In this document: positions 43,301-50,509 of the stretch, piece by piece
Layout of the letters: every line of letters starts with the position of its first letter
Numbering within the stretch: the first letter of the stretch is position 1
DNA from: Vibrio aerogenes
Lineage (GTDB): Bacteria > Pseudomonadota > Gammaproteobacteria > Enterobacterales > Vibrionaceae
DNA length: 64,000 nucleotides
Direction: 5' to 3'
NCBI RefSeq assembly: GCF_024346755.1
Contig: NZ_AP024861.1
Coordinates: forward strand, 1-64,000
Notes under the pieces: model-generated
The model's database searches: none
What the model saw: only the letters and a program-made list of their open reading frames with translations
What the model was told of the DNA's origin: nothing
Program-made: the position numbers and the translations under genes

Positions 43301-43978
43301 CCGTTCTCCCAGAGCAATGACGTTGCCCTGACCATCGCCGAAAATCTGAACTTCTATATGGCGCGCCTGTTCGATAAATTTCTCTATAAAGATGCCGCTG
43401 TGGTTGAAGTTATTTGCGCTCAGGCGTCTGACGGAGTCTAAAGCACTGTCAAGTGTTGCGGCGTCGTCACAACGTTGCATGCCAATGCCGCCTCCACCGG
43501 CGGTGCTTTTGAGCATGACTGGATAGCCGATAATCTCGGCCTGTGTTAATGCGGCGGCATTGTCGGTTAACAATCCGGTGCCCGGCAGCAGGGGCACACC
43601 AGCTTTCGCTGCAATTTCCCGGGCTGAGTGCTTCAGCCCGAATGTATTCATTTGTTCGGGTGTCGGACCAAGAAAAGTCAGGCCTGCGTTTTCACATAAA
43701 GTAACGAAATCCGGATTCTCACTTAAGAAACCGTAGCCGGGATGAATGGCTTGCGCACCGCTGTTACGGGCAATGGCGATGATTTTTTCCTGATCAAGAT
43801 AAGTCGCGGCGGCTGCACCTTCACCCAGAGAGAAAGCCTCGTCGGCCTGAATCACATGCAGGCTGTCTGCATCGGCTTCGCTGTAAATAGCAACACTGGC
43901 AATATTCATCTGTTTCAGAGTCCGGATGACCCGACAGGCAATGGCGCCGCGGTTGGCAATCAATACCTTGCTAAACAT
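40373..43978 (-). CDS. Guanidine carboxylase (urea carboxylase-like, biotin-dependent)
   Basis: A 1201-residue biotin enzyme. The biotin carboxylase part covers about 1-450 (KVLIANRGAIACRVIRTLK, ATP loop KSTAGGGGIGMQ), a KipA/KipI-type carboxyltransferase follows at about 470-1040, and a C-terminal biotinyl domain carries EAMKME. Such proteins were long called urea carboxylase; those next to two DUF1989 genes and a guanidine-I riboswitch are guanidine carboxylases, making carboxyguanidine from guanidine, bicarbonate and ATP. I chose the ATG at 43978 (MFSKVLIANRG), since upstream in-frame ATGs lack homology. Confidence 0.9.
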   Translation of the reverse strand: MFSKVLIANRGAIACRVIRTLKQMNIASVAIYSEADADSLHVIQADEAFSLGEGAAAATYLDQEKIIAIARNSGAQAIHPGYGFLSENPDFVTLCENAGLTFLGPTPEQMNTFGLKHSAREIAAKAGVPLLPGTGLLTDNAAALTQAEIIGYPVMLKSTAGGGGIGMQRCDDAATLDSALDSVRRLSANNFNHSGIFIEKFIEQARHIEVQIFGDGQGNVIALGERDCSAQRRNQKVIEETPAPHLSDETRQALRDTAIRLAQAVNYRNAGTVEFVLDQKTQAFYFLEVNTRLQVEHGVTEEVFGVDLVEWMVRQGAGVLDLSGWEDRQPQGHAIQVRLYAEDPNKNFQPCAGLLSHVEWPQISGLRIEHWIEAGTEVSAFFDPMLAKIIIHADSREQALTRMEQALAGISVYGIEHNRQYLQQLIQTPQVQEGRVLTQSLNQFSYQPATIDILSGGTQTTIQDYPGRKGYWHIGVPPSGPMDPLSFRLANQLLDNEKNCAGLEIIVSGPTLKFNTTKQLVLTGASIQASLDDIPVPMGTIITVKQGQTLKLGKITGPGARTYLAVEGGLQCPDYLGSQSTFTLGQFGGHAGRALRAGDVLHLSSAPPRQLSEARMCLPELTGQWDIHVMYGPHGAPDFFTDKDIETFFGAEWEVHFNSSRTGVRLIGPKPDWARQDGGEAGLHPSNIHDNAYAIGTIDFTGDMPVILGPDGPSLGGFVCPATVIKADLWKVGQLKAGDKIRFIPVSLADAEAAEQAQNTQIQQKRVQAYRCESPQLGSPIIDVIPAEETREHVVYRQCGEDFLLVEYGPQMLDIRLRFRVHALMLKLEALRLPGIEELTPGIRSLQVHYNNLILPRDELMQILRNLEATLHDIDALTVPARIVHLPLSWDDEATRLAIRKYQEVVRKDAPWCPDNIEFIRRINGLDSIEEVKKIVFDASYLVMGLGDVYLGAPVATPLDPRHRLVTTKYNPARTWTPENAVGIGGAYLCVYGMEGPGGYQFVGRTLQMWNRYRQTSCFEKPWLLRFFDQIRFYPVSAEELLEIRKQHPRGHYPLNIEQTTFSLADYQALTQAHAGEIEQCKIRQQTAFEAERQRWIESGQANFVVPEAETHETEHFVPEDGCEAIESHVTGNIWQIAVKPGHFVQAGEVVAILEAMKMELEVVAPVSGAIETICQPAGASVHAGQAIMTIRTASEAQGGE

Positions 43979-43995
43979 AACATTTTCCATCTTTT

Positions 43996-44043
43996 CCGGG
44001 TCGTCCCGGCTGAATCCTTGAAGCATGTTCGGGGTCGTCCCCG
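43996..44043. repeat. Twin hairpins with identical loops before the carboxylase gene
   Basis: CCGGG-tcgt-CCCGG (43996-44009) and CGGGG-tcgt-CCCCG (44030-44043) are two GC-rich hairpins with the same TCGT loop and related flanks, in the 122-base gap between the DUF1989 gene and the carboxylase. They may stabilise the mRNA 3' or 5' ends after processing, or slow polymerase. No U-tract follows. Confidence 0.55.
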
Positions 44044-44100
44044 GCTTTCTTTTCAGGTGTTTTCTTTTCTGATGCTTTCTGCGCTGATCTTTTGGCGTGG

Positions 44101-44742
44101 TTACGCATCCCAGACCAGTACCTCGACCGGTGTCGGGTTGTACGCATTACACGGGTTATTCAGTTGCGGGCAGTTAGAGATCAGAACAATCACATCCATG
44201 GCGGCTTTCAGTTCGACGTATTTTCCCGGTGCACTGATGCCATCTTCAAACGTCAGGCCACCGCTTTCGGTAATCGGGACATTCATAAAGAAATTGATAT
44301 TGTGAGTGATATCCCGTTTGGTCAGGCCGAACTCTTCATGCTCTGTGACGGCCAGCAGCCAGCTGTCACGGCAGGCGTGCATGGTTTTTTTCTCCAGTGC
44401 ATAGCGAACCGTGTTACTTTCTGTGGCGCAGGCTCCGCCTAATGTGTCATGGCGGCCGCAGGTATCGGCAACGATTTCCAGCATCACATTGCCCTGATCA
44501 GAGAGAATTTTGGTGCCGGTCGTCAGATAAACATTACCTTGTTCGCGGATGGTGTCGATGGCGCTGTAGCGCTCAGCCGGATGGTTGGCGTTATAAAACA
44601 GGGTATCTGCCGCCTGATTGCCTTCCAGATCCAAAATGCGGAAGGTTTGCCCTTTTTTGACAATCTGCATGTAGTAATCACCGGCCGGAACGGTATCGCG
44701 GCGAACAGCGTTTTCGGGTTGCAGTTGACTTTCAGTGATCAT
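44101..44742 (-). CDS. Carboxyguanidine deiminase subunit (DUF1989, urea-carboxylase-associated protein 2)
   Basis: A 213-residue DUF1989 protein of the type annotated urea-carboxylase-associated protein 2 or aminomethyltransferase-like. Recognisable segments are [22 protein letters not shown] and a [11 protein letters not shown] metal/active-site region. The paired DUF1989 proteins CgdA and CgdB have been shown in Pseudomonas to form a carboxyguanidine deiminase giving allophanate; which letter applies here I cannot tell. It overlaps the next DUF1989 gene by 4 bases. Confidence 0.85.
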   Translation of the reverse strand: MITESQLQPENAVRRDTVPAGDYYMQIVKKGQTFRILDLEGNQAADTLFYNANHPAERYSAIDTIREQGNVYLTTGTKILSDQGNVMLEIVADTCGRHDTLGGACATESNTVRYALEKKTMHACRDSWLLAVTEHEEFGLTKRDITHNINFFMNVPITESGGLTFEDGISAPGKYVELKAAMDVIVLISNCPQLNNPCNAYNPTPVEVLVWDA

Positions 44743-45512
44743 GCTTGTGCCTCCGGGTGAGCGTGGTCTGGGTGAGAATGAGCCGGGTGGGAATGTGTAC
44801 AGTGATAACGACGGTTATTTTCCAGTCCGCGTTGGTTTTCATCCTGCCCGTGCGGTGGCACCGGTAATGTCATCTCTGTGGCTTCCGTCAGCGTGAGTTC
44901 GACGGGTCTGAACGGATATTCGGTCGCCGGATTCAGTGGATGCGGGCAGGTTGTCAGAACAACCAGTGTGTCCATTTCAAACCGCAACGCAATTTCATCA
45001 CCGGGCTGACTGTGATTGTCTGCAAAGATCAGGTTACCTTCGGTATCTGAGCTGACCTTACTGAACAGATTCAGGTTTGCCGCCAGATCCCGTTTGCCGA
45101 GTCCGTATTTCGCAACTTCGACCAACAGGGAATCATAGCCATTCTGTTTCCACTGATTCCGGTCAGCCTGATAACTTCTTTCTCCCCATTTTTTTGCGAC
45201 TTTCTCTTTATTGGCAACGCCACAAACGGTATCAATCCAGTTGGTTTCATCTTTCACGATGGTACAGAATACCCGGCCCATGTCGGAGTAAAGGCAATGG
45301 CCAGTGGTCAGTTTGAATGTATGCTGACATTTCAGAGTGTCGGGCGCGTTATAGCGTTCCAGCAGGTTTTCCGGGTTGTAAAACAGCAAACTGAGGTTTG
45401 CGCCACCTTCCAGATCTTTGGCGGTCAGCACAAAACCTTTCGGGATTTTCATTGACCAGTGCGCGGCTCCGGGCAGTAATTCTGTAAAAATGGGTTGCGG
45501 TGATGTTGGCAT
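44739..45512 (-). CDS. Carboxyguanidine deiminase subunit (DUF1989, urea-carboxylase-associated protein 1)
   Basis: A 257-residue DUF1989 protein, partner of the preceding subunit. The middle holds [20 protein letters not shown] and [20 protein letters not shown], aligning with DTLGGAC and the GLTKRDI region of the partner. It ends in a histidine-rich tail ([19 protein letters not shown]) that could bind metal. ATGA overlap with the downstream gene indicates coupled synthesis of a heteromer. Confidence 0.85.
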   Translation of the reverse strand: MPTSPQPIFTELLPGAAHWSMKIPKGFVLTAKDLEGGANLSLLFYNPENLLERYNAPDTLKCQHTFKLTTGHCLYSDMGRVFCTIVKDETNWIDTVCGVANKEKVAKKWGERSYQADRNQWKQNGYDSLLVEVAKYGLGKRDLAANLNLFSKVSSDTEGNLIFADNHSQPGDEIALRFEMDTLVVLTTCPHPLNPATEYPFRPVELTLTEATEMTLPVPPHGQDENQRGLENNRRYHCTHSHPAHSHPDHAHPEAQA

Positions 45513-45522
45513 AATGAATTCC

Positions 45523-46344
45523 TCAGACGGAACCAGCAGTGGCTGATTCTGTCGGTTGTAATGTTTGATTCAGTGAGCTGAGCAAATCAGGCTGATTGAG
45601 GGTTTGCTTATCCAGCGGAATATCAAAAGTGATTTGCGCGCCGTAGCGCTCAGGTGCCTGAGGATCAACCCTTGGCTGGTCAAAGACCCAGATCCGGCTG
45701 CCGAGATGAAAGCCTTCGCTCAGATCGTGGGTAATCATAAATACGGTGAGCTGTTGTTCCTGCCACAAACGACGGATTAAGGTATGCATGTCTTTACGAA
45801 TCCCCGGATCCAGTGCACCGAAAGGCTCATCCAGCAGCAGTATCCGGGGCTGTTTGACCAGTGACTGTGCAATTGAGAGCCGCTGGCGCATACCGCCGGA
45901 TAGCTGATGCGGATACTGATCTTCTGCATGACTCAGACCGACCTGTGCCAGCATATCCCGGGCTTTCTGACGGGCTTGTTGTTTCTTTTGCCCGGCGTTT
46001 CGGCCAAACAGTTTACTGGTCAGGCTGCCACTTTCGAACTCCAGCCCAATCATGACGTTCTCCAGCGCGGACAAATGAGGAAAGACGGAGTATTTTTGAA
46101 AGACGATGCCGCGTTCTGTGCCGGGTTCCCGGCGCAGTGGCTGACCGTCGAGCAGAATGTCTCCGCGGCTGTGTTGCTCAGTGCCCAGTAACAGATTGAG
46201 AAACGTGGTTTTTCCGCAGCCGGATGCGCCGACGATGCTGATAAATTCGCCCTGATGGACGGTTTTATTCAGCCGTTCAAGGACGATATTATTGCCGTAT
46301 TCTTTCCAGACATTGCGGATTTCAATCATGGGTTGTTGTGTCAT
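45523..46344 (-). CDS. ABC transporter ATP-binding protein of the guanidine operon
   Basis: A 273-residue SsuB/TauB-type ATPase. Walker A GASGCGKT is at about 39-46, the Q-loop (VFQKYSVFPHLSALENV), signature LSGGMRQRLSIAQSLV, Walker B LLLDEPFGALDPG and H-loop ITHDLSEGFHLGSRI. It is co-directional with the permease (1 base apart) and binding protein upstream, forming an importer that most likely brings guanidine or a guanidine derivative into the cell. Confidence 0.88.
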   Translation of the reverse strand: MTQQPMIEIRNVWKEYGNNIVLERLNKTVHQGEFISIVGASGCGKTTFLNLLLGTEQHSRGDILLDGQPLRREPGTERGIVFQKYSVFPHLSALENVMIGLEFESGSLTSKLFGRNAGQKKQQARQKARDMLAQVGLSHAEDQYPHQLSGGMRQRLSIAQSLVKQPRILLLDEPFGALDPGIRKDMHTLIRRLWQEQQLTVFMITHDLSEGFHLGSRIWVFDQPRVDPQAPERYGAQITFDIPLDKQTLNQPDLLSSLNQTLQPTESATAGSV

Positions 46345-46345
46345 G

Positions 46346-47167
46346 TTAAGCTCCCTGTGACTGGTGATACCACGGGCTGACTTTGCGTGAGAGTAGCTTC
46401 AGCAGCCAGTCCATCAGGTAAGCCAGCAAAGTGATCCACAGGACATAAGGTAAAATCACATCCATTGATAAATAGCGGCGCACAAGGAAGATGCGATATC
46501 CGAGCCCTTCTGTGGCGACAATGGCTTCTGCTGCAATCAGGAACAGCCATGCACTGCCCAGCGTTAACCGGACCGCATCAATCAGATGCGGGAAGACCTG
46601 CGGTGTAATCACCCGGACGATAATTTGCCAGCTGTTACCGCCCAGTGTTTGTGCTTTGATCAATTGTTCTTCCGGCAGAGACTGGGTTTTCAGCTGCATA
46701 TCGCGGATGATCATCGGGCAGATGCCGACAAAAATCAGGGCGACTTTGGAAACTTCGCCCAGCCCCAGAGAAATGAACAGAATCGGCAGAACGGCCATGG
46801 GCGGAATCAGGGAGATTGCGGTGACAAACGGAGACAACGAAGCTCGCACCAGCGGCACCATGCCATTGGCAATACCAAGACATAGTCCAAACAGAGCGCT
46901 GAGCCCGACACCAATCCCGAGACGTTGCAGGCTGGCGAAGGTATCTGCCCACAGCAAATATTCACCGGTTCGCCTGCTTGGGGTGAATGCCATCCGTTCA
47001 ATTGCACTGGCAAAACTATGGAATGCCGGCAGCAGTTTATCTGCTGGATTCACTGCCAGACGGGCATCAGATGCAATCAGGTAGATGACCAGCAGGATGG
47101 CAAACGGCAGTATGCCCAGCATCAGACGGGTCGGACGTGATGGCTTTCGGTTGATCAGTCGGGTCAT
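46346..47167 (-). CDS. ABC transporter permease of the guanidine operon
   Basis: A 273-residue SsuC/TauC-type permease with about six helices. The first helix is LMLGILPFAILLVIYLIAS (about 16-34); the EAA loop reads KAQTLGGNSWQIIVRVITPQVFPHLID (in two parts, about 165-191). It is separated from the binding protein gene by 53 bases. Substrate is inferred from the operon only. Confidence 0.88.
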   Translation of the reverse strand: MTRLINRKPSRPTRLMLGILPFAILLVIYLIASDARLAVNPADKLLPAFHSFASAIERMAFTPSRRTGEYLLWADTFASLQRLGIGVGLSALFGLCLGIANGMVPLVRASLSPFVTAISLIPPMAVLPILFISLGLGEVSKVALIFVGICPMIIRDMQLKTQSLPEEQLIKAQTLGGNSWQIIVRVITPQVFPHLIDAVRLTLGSAWLFLIAAEAIVATEGLGYRIFLVRRYLSMDVILPYVLWITLLAYLMDWLLKLLSRKVSPWYHQSQGA

Positions 47168-47220
47168 GTTTTCTCCGTTTAAGGGTTAGTTCGCTTTCGT
47201 TGTTGATTCCCTCTGGGTGC

Positions 47221-48300
47221 TTACAGTTGCCCTTTCGCTGCCATGTCCATATACGCCGGATCAAAACGCAACTTGATATTTGACGGGTTACCGTAAACAC
47301 CTGCCGGAGTTTCAATGCCGATAAACGAGGCATCTGGCGCGCCTTCACCTAACAGACCATGGTCAAAGGAGAACTCAGCTACCTTTTGCATCGTGTCTTT
47401 CAGGGCGGTACTTTGCGTGAATTTGACGGCTTCTGCCGGGTTGTAGAACATCCGGGTGGCTTTCAATTGTGCGTTGTAACCGGCCAGATCTGTTCCGGAA
47501 GCTTTTGCCATAAAGGTTTTGGCTTTATCTGCTTTGGTCTTGTCTGTCATTTCAGACATGACTTCATACCAGGCGCCGGTGAGTGCTTTGGCAAATTTCG
47601 GGTTGTCCTTCAGAATCCGGGTATTTACGACCAGAGAGTCAATGATTTCACCGGGAATTTTTGAGGAGTCGAAGACCAGAGAATTATCCGGCTGGGCTGT
47701 GATTTCGCTGAGCAGCGGATTCCAGGTCACAACTGAAGTGACATCAGATGTCTGATAAGCGGCGACGATATCTGCATCGGATGTGTTGACGACACGCACA
47801 TCTTTTTCAGCCAGTCCGACACTTTCCAGGCCCCGTGCCATCAGGTAGTGAGAGACGCTCAGCTCAACCAGATTGACGTTCTGACCTTTGATATCACGAA
47901 TCGATTTATTTTTACCTTTCAGAACAATACCGTCATTGCCGTCTGAAAAGTCCCCGACAATCAGTGCGGTTGAGTCGACACCGCTGGCCGCCGGAATCGT
48001 CAGAGCATCCATATTGGTCATGACCGTGGCATCAAACTGACCGGCGGTATATTGGTTAATCGATTCCACATAATCATTCACCTGAATGACTTTAATGTTG
48101 ATGCCGTATTTATCGGCCCATTTTTTCAGGATGCCGGCATGATCAGCATAATCCCACGGCATCCATCCGACATAGATTGACCATGCCAGGGTAAAGTCTT
48201 TTTTCTCTTTGGCAAATGCGGACGCTGACACCGAAAATACAGCGATTAAACTTGCTGAAAGCATCAGCGTCGTGAGTAATTGTTTCAGAAAAGATTTCAT
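47221..48300 (-). CDS. Periplasmic substrate-binding protein of the guanidine operon
   Basis: A 359-residue NMT1/TauA-type binding protein, the kind annotated urea-carboxylase-related ABC binding protein. The signal peptide spans about 1-30 (MKSFLKQLLTTLMLSASLIA to SAFA), then FTLAWSIYVGWMPWDYADHAG at the mature start. I chose the ATG at 48300, which follows a near-perfect GGAGGTGAT; an upstream ATG at 48342 does not. First gene after the guanidine-I riboswitch. Probable guanidine-type ligand. Confidence 0.88.
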   Translation of the reverse strand: MKSFLKQLLTTLMLSASLIAVFSVSASAFAKEKKDFTLAWSIYVGWMPWDYADHAGILKKWADKYGINIKVIQVNDYVESINQYTAGQFDATVMTNMDALTIPAASGVDSTALIVGDFSDGNDGIVLKGKNKSIRDIKGQNVNLVELSVSHYLMARGLESVGLAEKDVRVVNTSDADIVAAYQTSDVTSVVTWNPLLSEITAQPDNSLVFDSSKIPGEIIDSLVVNTRILKDNPKFAKALTGAWYEVMSEMTDKTKADKAKTFMAKASGTDLAGYNAQLKATRMFYNPAEAVKFTQSTALKDTMQKVAEFSFDHGLLGEGAPDASFIGIETPAGVYGNPSNIKLRFDPAYMDMAAKGQL

Positions 48301-48365
48301 GGGATCACCTCCACTGTGAGTCACGGTTGAATCATTGCACAAGAGACATAACCAATAATGATTGG

Positions 48366-48484
48366 CTGGCCTCCCGGGCTTTTATCCCGCCGTGTGACCT
48401 CAGTTGAGGTTGACAACTCTCGGTCCAGTCACTGTTTTTGAATCGATATAAGTTGAATCAATCACAGCCGGAACCCTAGATGTC
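48366..48484 (-). ncRNA. Guanidine-I riboswitch (ykkC subtype 1)
   Basis: Read on the minus strand, the conserved blocks of the guanidine-I aptamer appear in order: CTAGGGTTCCGG (from 48479), CTGGACCGAGAGTT (about 48428-48415), then CACACGGCGGGATAAAAG and CCCGGGAGG (ending near 48370). It precedes the binding protein gene by about 65 bases, where a CCAAT/ATTGG hairpin and the strong GGAGGTGAT site lie. In bacteria this RNA turns on guanidine genes when guanidine is bound. Boundaries are approximate. Confidence 0.93.
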
Positions 48485-48500
48485 CATTTGACAAATTGTT

Positions 48501-48529
48501 GTTAGCAATACTTTGCCGTTAGCAATACT
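48501..48529. repeat. 12-bp direct repeat upstream of the guanidine riboswitch
   Basis: GTTAGCAATACT occurs at 48501-48512 and again at 48518-48529, 17 bases apart start to start. It lies just upstream of the riboswitch in the probable promoter region of the guanidine operon. It may be a duplicated promoter element or a regulator site. Confidence 0.6.
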
Positions 48530-48674
48530 ATCGCGTTATGCTCTTCGCAACTAACAGACTCAAACAGCAAACTGCATGCCAGTTTTATAAAATTCATTTA
48601 TTTCATGTGGTTATATTGATTGAATTGTTTTTAGTTTGTGAGTGAAAGTTTTATTCTGGTGCAGGAGAAGAACA

Positions 48675-48803
48675 ATGATGGTGCAAAATTCAGCCAGACT
48701 GACCGGTGTGGCTGACGATGCACATGCTGCGCTCAGACATCATGTGCACCGGTTTTTTTCAGGGGTTATTCTGCGTAAGCTTTGGCGATTTCTTCAGCAA
48801 TGA
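48675..48803 (+). CDS. Short ORF with strong ribosome site and internal attenuator-like hairpin
   Basis: A 42-codon frame (MMVQNSARLTGVADDAHA...) starts at ATGATG seven bases after AGGAGA. A hairpin with a T7 run (48702-48757) lies inside it and its end overlaps the 3' end of avtA antisense. The arrangement resembles a leader peptide with attenuator, but no structural gene follows on this strand. It contains several histidines (LRHHVHRFF). Could be a small RNA, a relic, or chance. Confidence 0.35.
   Translation: MMVQNSARLTGVADDAHAALRHHVHRFFSGVILRKLWRFLQQ
48702..48757 (+). terminator. Terminator-like hairpin beside avtA
   Basis: GCACATG (48719-48725) pairs with CATGTGC (48740-48746), and outer CCGGT pairs with ACCGG (46-50); seven T follow (48751-48757). 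The T-run is only on the plus strand, so it does not fit as the avtA terminator and instead would end a plus-strand transcript starting near 48660. Confidence 0.6.
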
Positions 48804-50013
48804 TGGTGATGCCTTTCTGCATCTGTTCATCATCCTGAACGTAGTTCATCCGCAGGCATTGATGACCATGTTCCCATGCTTCTTCCTGCCCGATAAAGAA
48901 GTACTCTCCGGGTACAATCAGCACGCCCCGGTCTTTCAGGCGCTGATAAAGTTCCATCGTCGTGATTGGCAGTTCATCGAACCAGAGCCAGAGGAAAATC
49001 GCACCTTCCGGTTTATGAATCCGGAAACGAGGATCGGGGATGGCCTGTTGAAGCAGTTCAATCGCCCGCTGTGATTTTTGCTGATAAAACGGACGAATGA
49101 CTTCACTGCTCAGGCGCAGAATGTCGTTGTTTTCTATCATGTGATTGGCCAGTACCGGCCCGACACTACCGGGGGAAAGGCTGATAATACCGTTCAGGTT
49201 ACTCAGTGCGGTTGTTACCGCTTCATTTGCAATCACGATACCGCAGCGGAGTCCGGGCAGGCCCAGCTTTGACAGGCTCATACACAGAATGGTGTTTTCA
49301 TTCCAGAACGGTTTTACATCTTCAAAGATGATATTCGGAAAGGGCAATCCATAAGCGTTATCGATAATCAGCGGAATATTGTGCTGCCGGGCCAATTGGT
49401 CCAGCTTGTGGATTTCTTCATCGGTCAGCACGTTACCGGTCGGGTTGGTTGGCCGTGAAGCACAGATAGCCGCAATTGACTCATCAATGTTCAGGTTTTC
49501 AAAATCGACGTGGTATTTGAACAGCCGGTTGTCCAGATACTCTATTTCCGGGCGGCCGGAAACAAAAATATCATCGTGAATGCCGGCATCACCATAGCCG
49601 ATATATTCCGGCGCCAGTGGCAGCAAGACCTTTTTATGTGTGCCGTCCGGTTGAGCGCCGGTCAGCAGGTTGAACAGATAAAAGAATCCGCTCTGGCTGC
49701 CATTGGTCAGGCTGATATTTTTTTCGCTGATGTCCCAGCCAAATGTTTCGCGTAGTAAACCTGCAAGTGAGCGGATAAATGCATCATTCCCCTGTGGGCC
49801 ATCGTAATTTGCCATCGCGGCAACAAGCTTGCCGTTGTCCAGTAGTGATTGATTAGCCTGATGAAAATAATCGAGCATGGCTGGAATGGCTGCCGGGTTA
49901 CCTCCGCCCAGCATGATGGCGCCCGGTGTACGAAGACCATCGTTTAAATCATCCATGAGCTGTGTGATACCTGTGTATCGGTTGAATTTCTCACCAAACG
50001 AAGAGAACTGCAT
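48766..50013 (-). CDS. avtA: Valine-pyruvate aminotransferase AvtA
   Basis: A 415-residue fold-type I PLP transaminase (transaminase C) that makes alanine and 2-ketoisovalerate from valine and pyruvate. The PLP lysine lies in CMSLSKLGLPGLRCG near residue 255; the ASRPTNPTGN segment and LGGGNPAAIP near the start are typical. Length matches E. coli AvtA. Located between accessory block two and glyS, as in the conserved Vibrio order. Confidence 0.94.
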   Translation of the reverse strand: MQFSSFGEKFNRYTGITQLMDDLNDGLRTPGAIMLGGGNPAAIPAMLDYFHQANQSLLDNGKLVAAMANYDGPQGNDAFIRSLAGLLRETFGWDISEKNISLTNGSQSGFFYLFNLLTGAQPDGTHKKVLLPLAPEYIGYGDAGIHDDIFVSGRPEIEYLDNRLFKYHVDFENLNIDESIAAICASRPTNPTGNVLTDEEIHKLDQLARQHNIPLIIDNAYGLPFPNIIFEDVKPFWNENTILCMSLSKLGLPGLRCGIVIANEAVTTALSNLNGIISLSPGSVGPVLANHMIENNDILRLSSEVIRPFYQQKSQRAIELLQQAIPDPRFRIHKPEGAIFLWLWFDELPITTMELYQRLKDRGVLIVPGEYFFIGQEEAWEHGHQCLRMNYVQDDEQMQKGITIIAEEIAKAYAE

Positions 50014-50110
50014 GACTGGTTTACCTGATTTATATTGTTTTAAGAAAGATGTGATTTACATAATTATTCACCCTACCGTAATATTTTCTGGCTAAAAAGC
50101 AAGAGGGCTG

Positions 50111-50420
50111 ATGGAGGTTTTTTTGCGCATTGGGCTGAGCGTATGAGACGCCAGCTCAGTCATTATCATTGCCGGAGCAGTGTAAAGAGATTCTCAGTCA
50201 GATTTCGCAGATTCTTATGAAAGAATCTTGTTCTAAAAGTGATTTGGTAAAACTGACGATTTATGTCAAAGAGATGGGCCAGCTTGGGCAGATTCGTGAG
50301 ATCTTATTTGAATTTTACGAAGGACATTTGCCAGCATGTTCGCTGGTGGAGGTTTCACAGTTAATTCATCCGGATTTACACATTGAAATTGAAGCTATCG
50401 TCGCGTTAAACCTTTACTAA
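50111..50420 (+). pseudogene. Decayed RidA/YjgF-family gene
   Basis: Residues from 50180 on (CKEILSQISQILMKESCSKSD to IEIEAIVALNLY) match the C-terminal two thirds of the RidA family, including the PACSLVEVSQL equivalent of the PARSAVEV motif. The N-terminal third is absent from this frame. An ATG at 50111 with AGAGGG upstream gives MEVFLRIGLSV then a stop, and a different frame shows SSVIIIAGAV, resembling the family N-terminus. I read this as a frameshifted, partly deleted Rid gene. Confidence 0.6.
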
Positions 50421-50469
50421 ACCGGGGTGTGTTAACTTTTCAAAAGGGGCTCTTTTACACCAGGGGCTC

Positions 50470-50497
50470 CCGTGCACCGGATTGAACCGGTGCACGG
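50470..50497. repeat. Perfect 11-bp hairpin between RidA remnant and DMT exporter gene
   Basis: CCGTGCACCGG-attgaa-CCGGTGCACGG. The stem is long and perfect but no U-tract follows on either strand, so it is a terminator-like or stabilising structure after the DMT gene. It shares the CCGGTGCAC core with the hairpin near avtA. Confidence 0.6.
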
Positions 50498-50509
50498 AAT
50501 CATGCCGGA

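Noticed and set aside
40507..47348. Many long antisense open frames across the guanidine operon
   Set aside because: They lie opposite clear GC-rich genes, have no conserved domains or ribosome sites and are shadows of codon bias.
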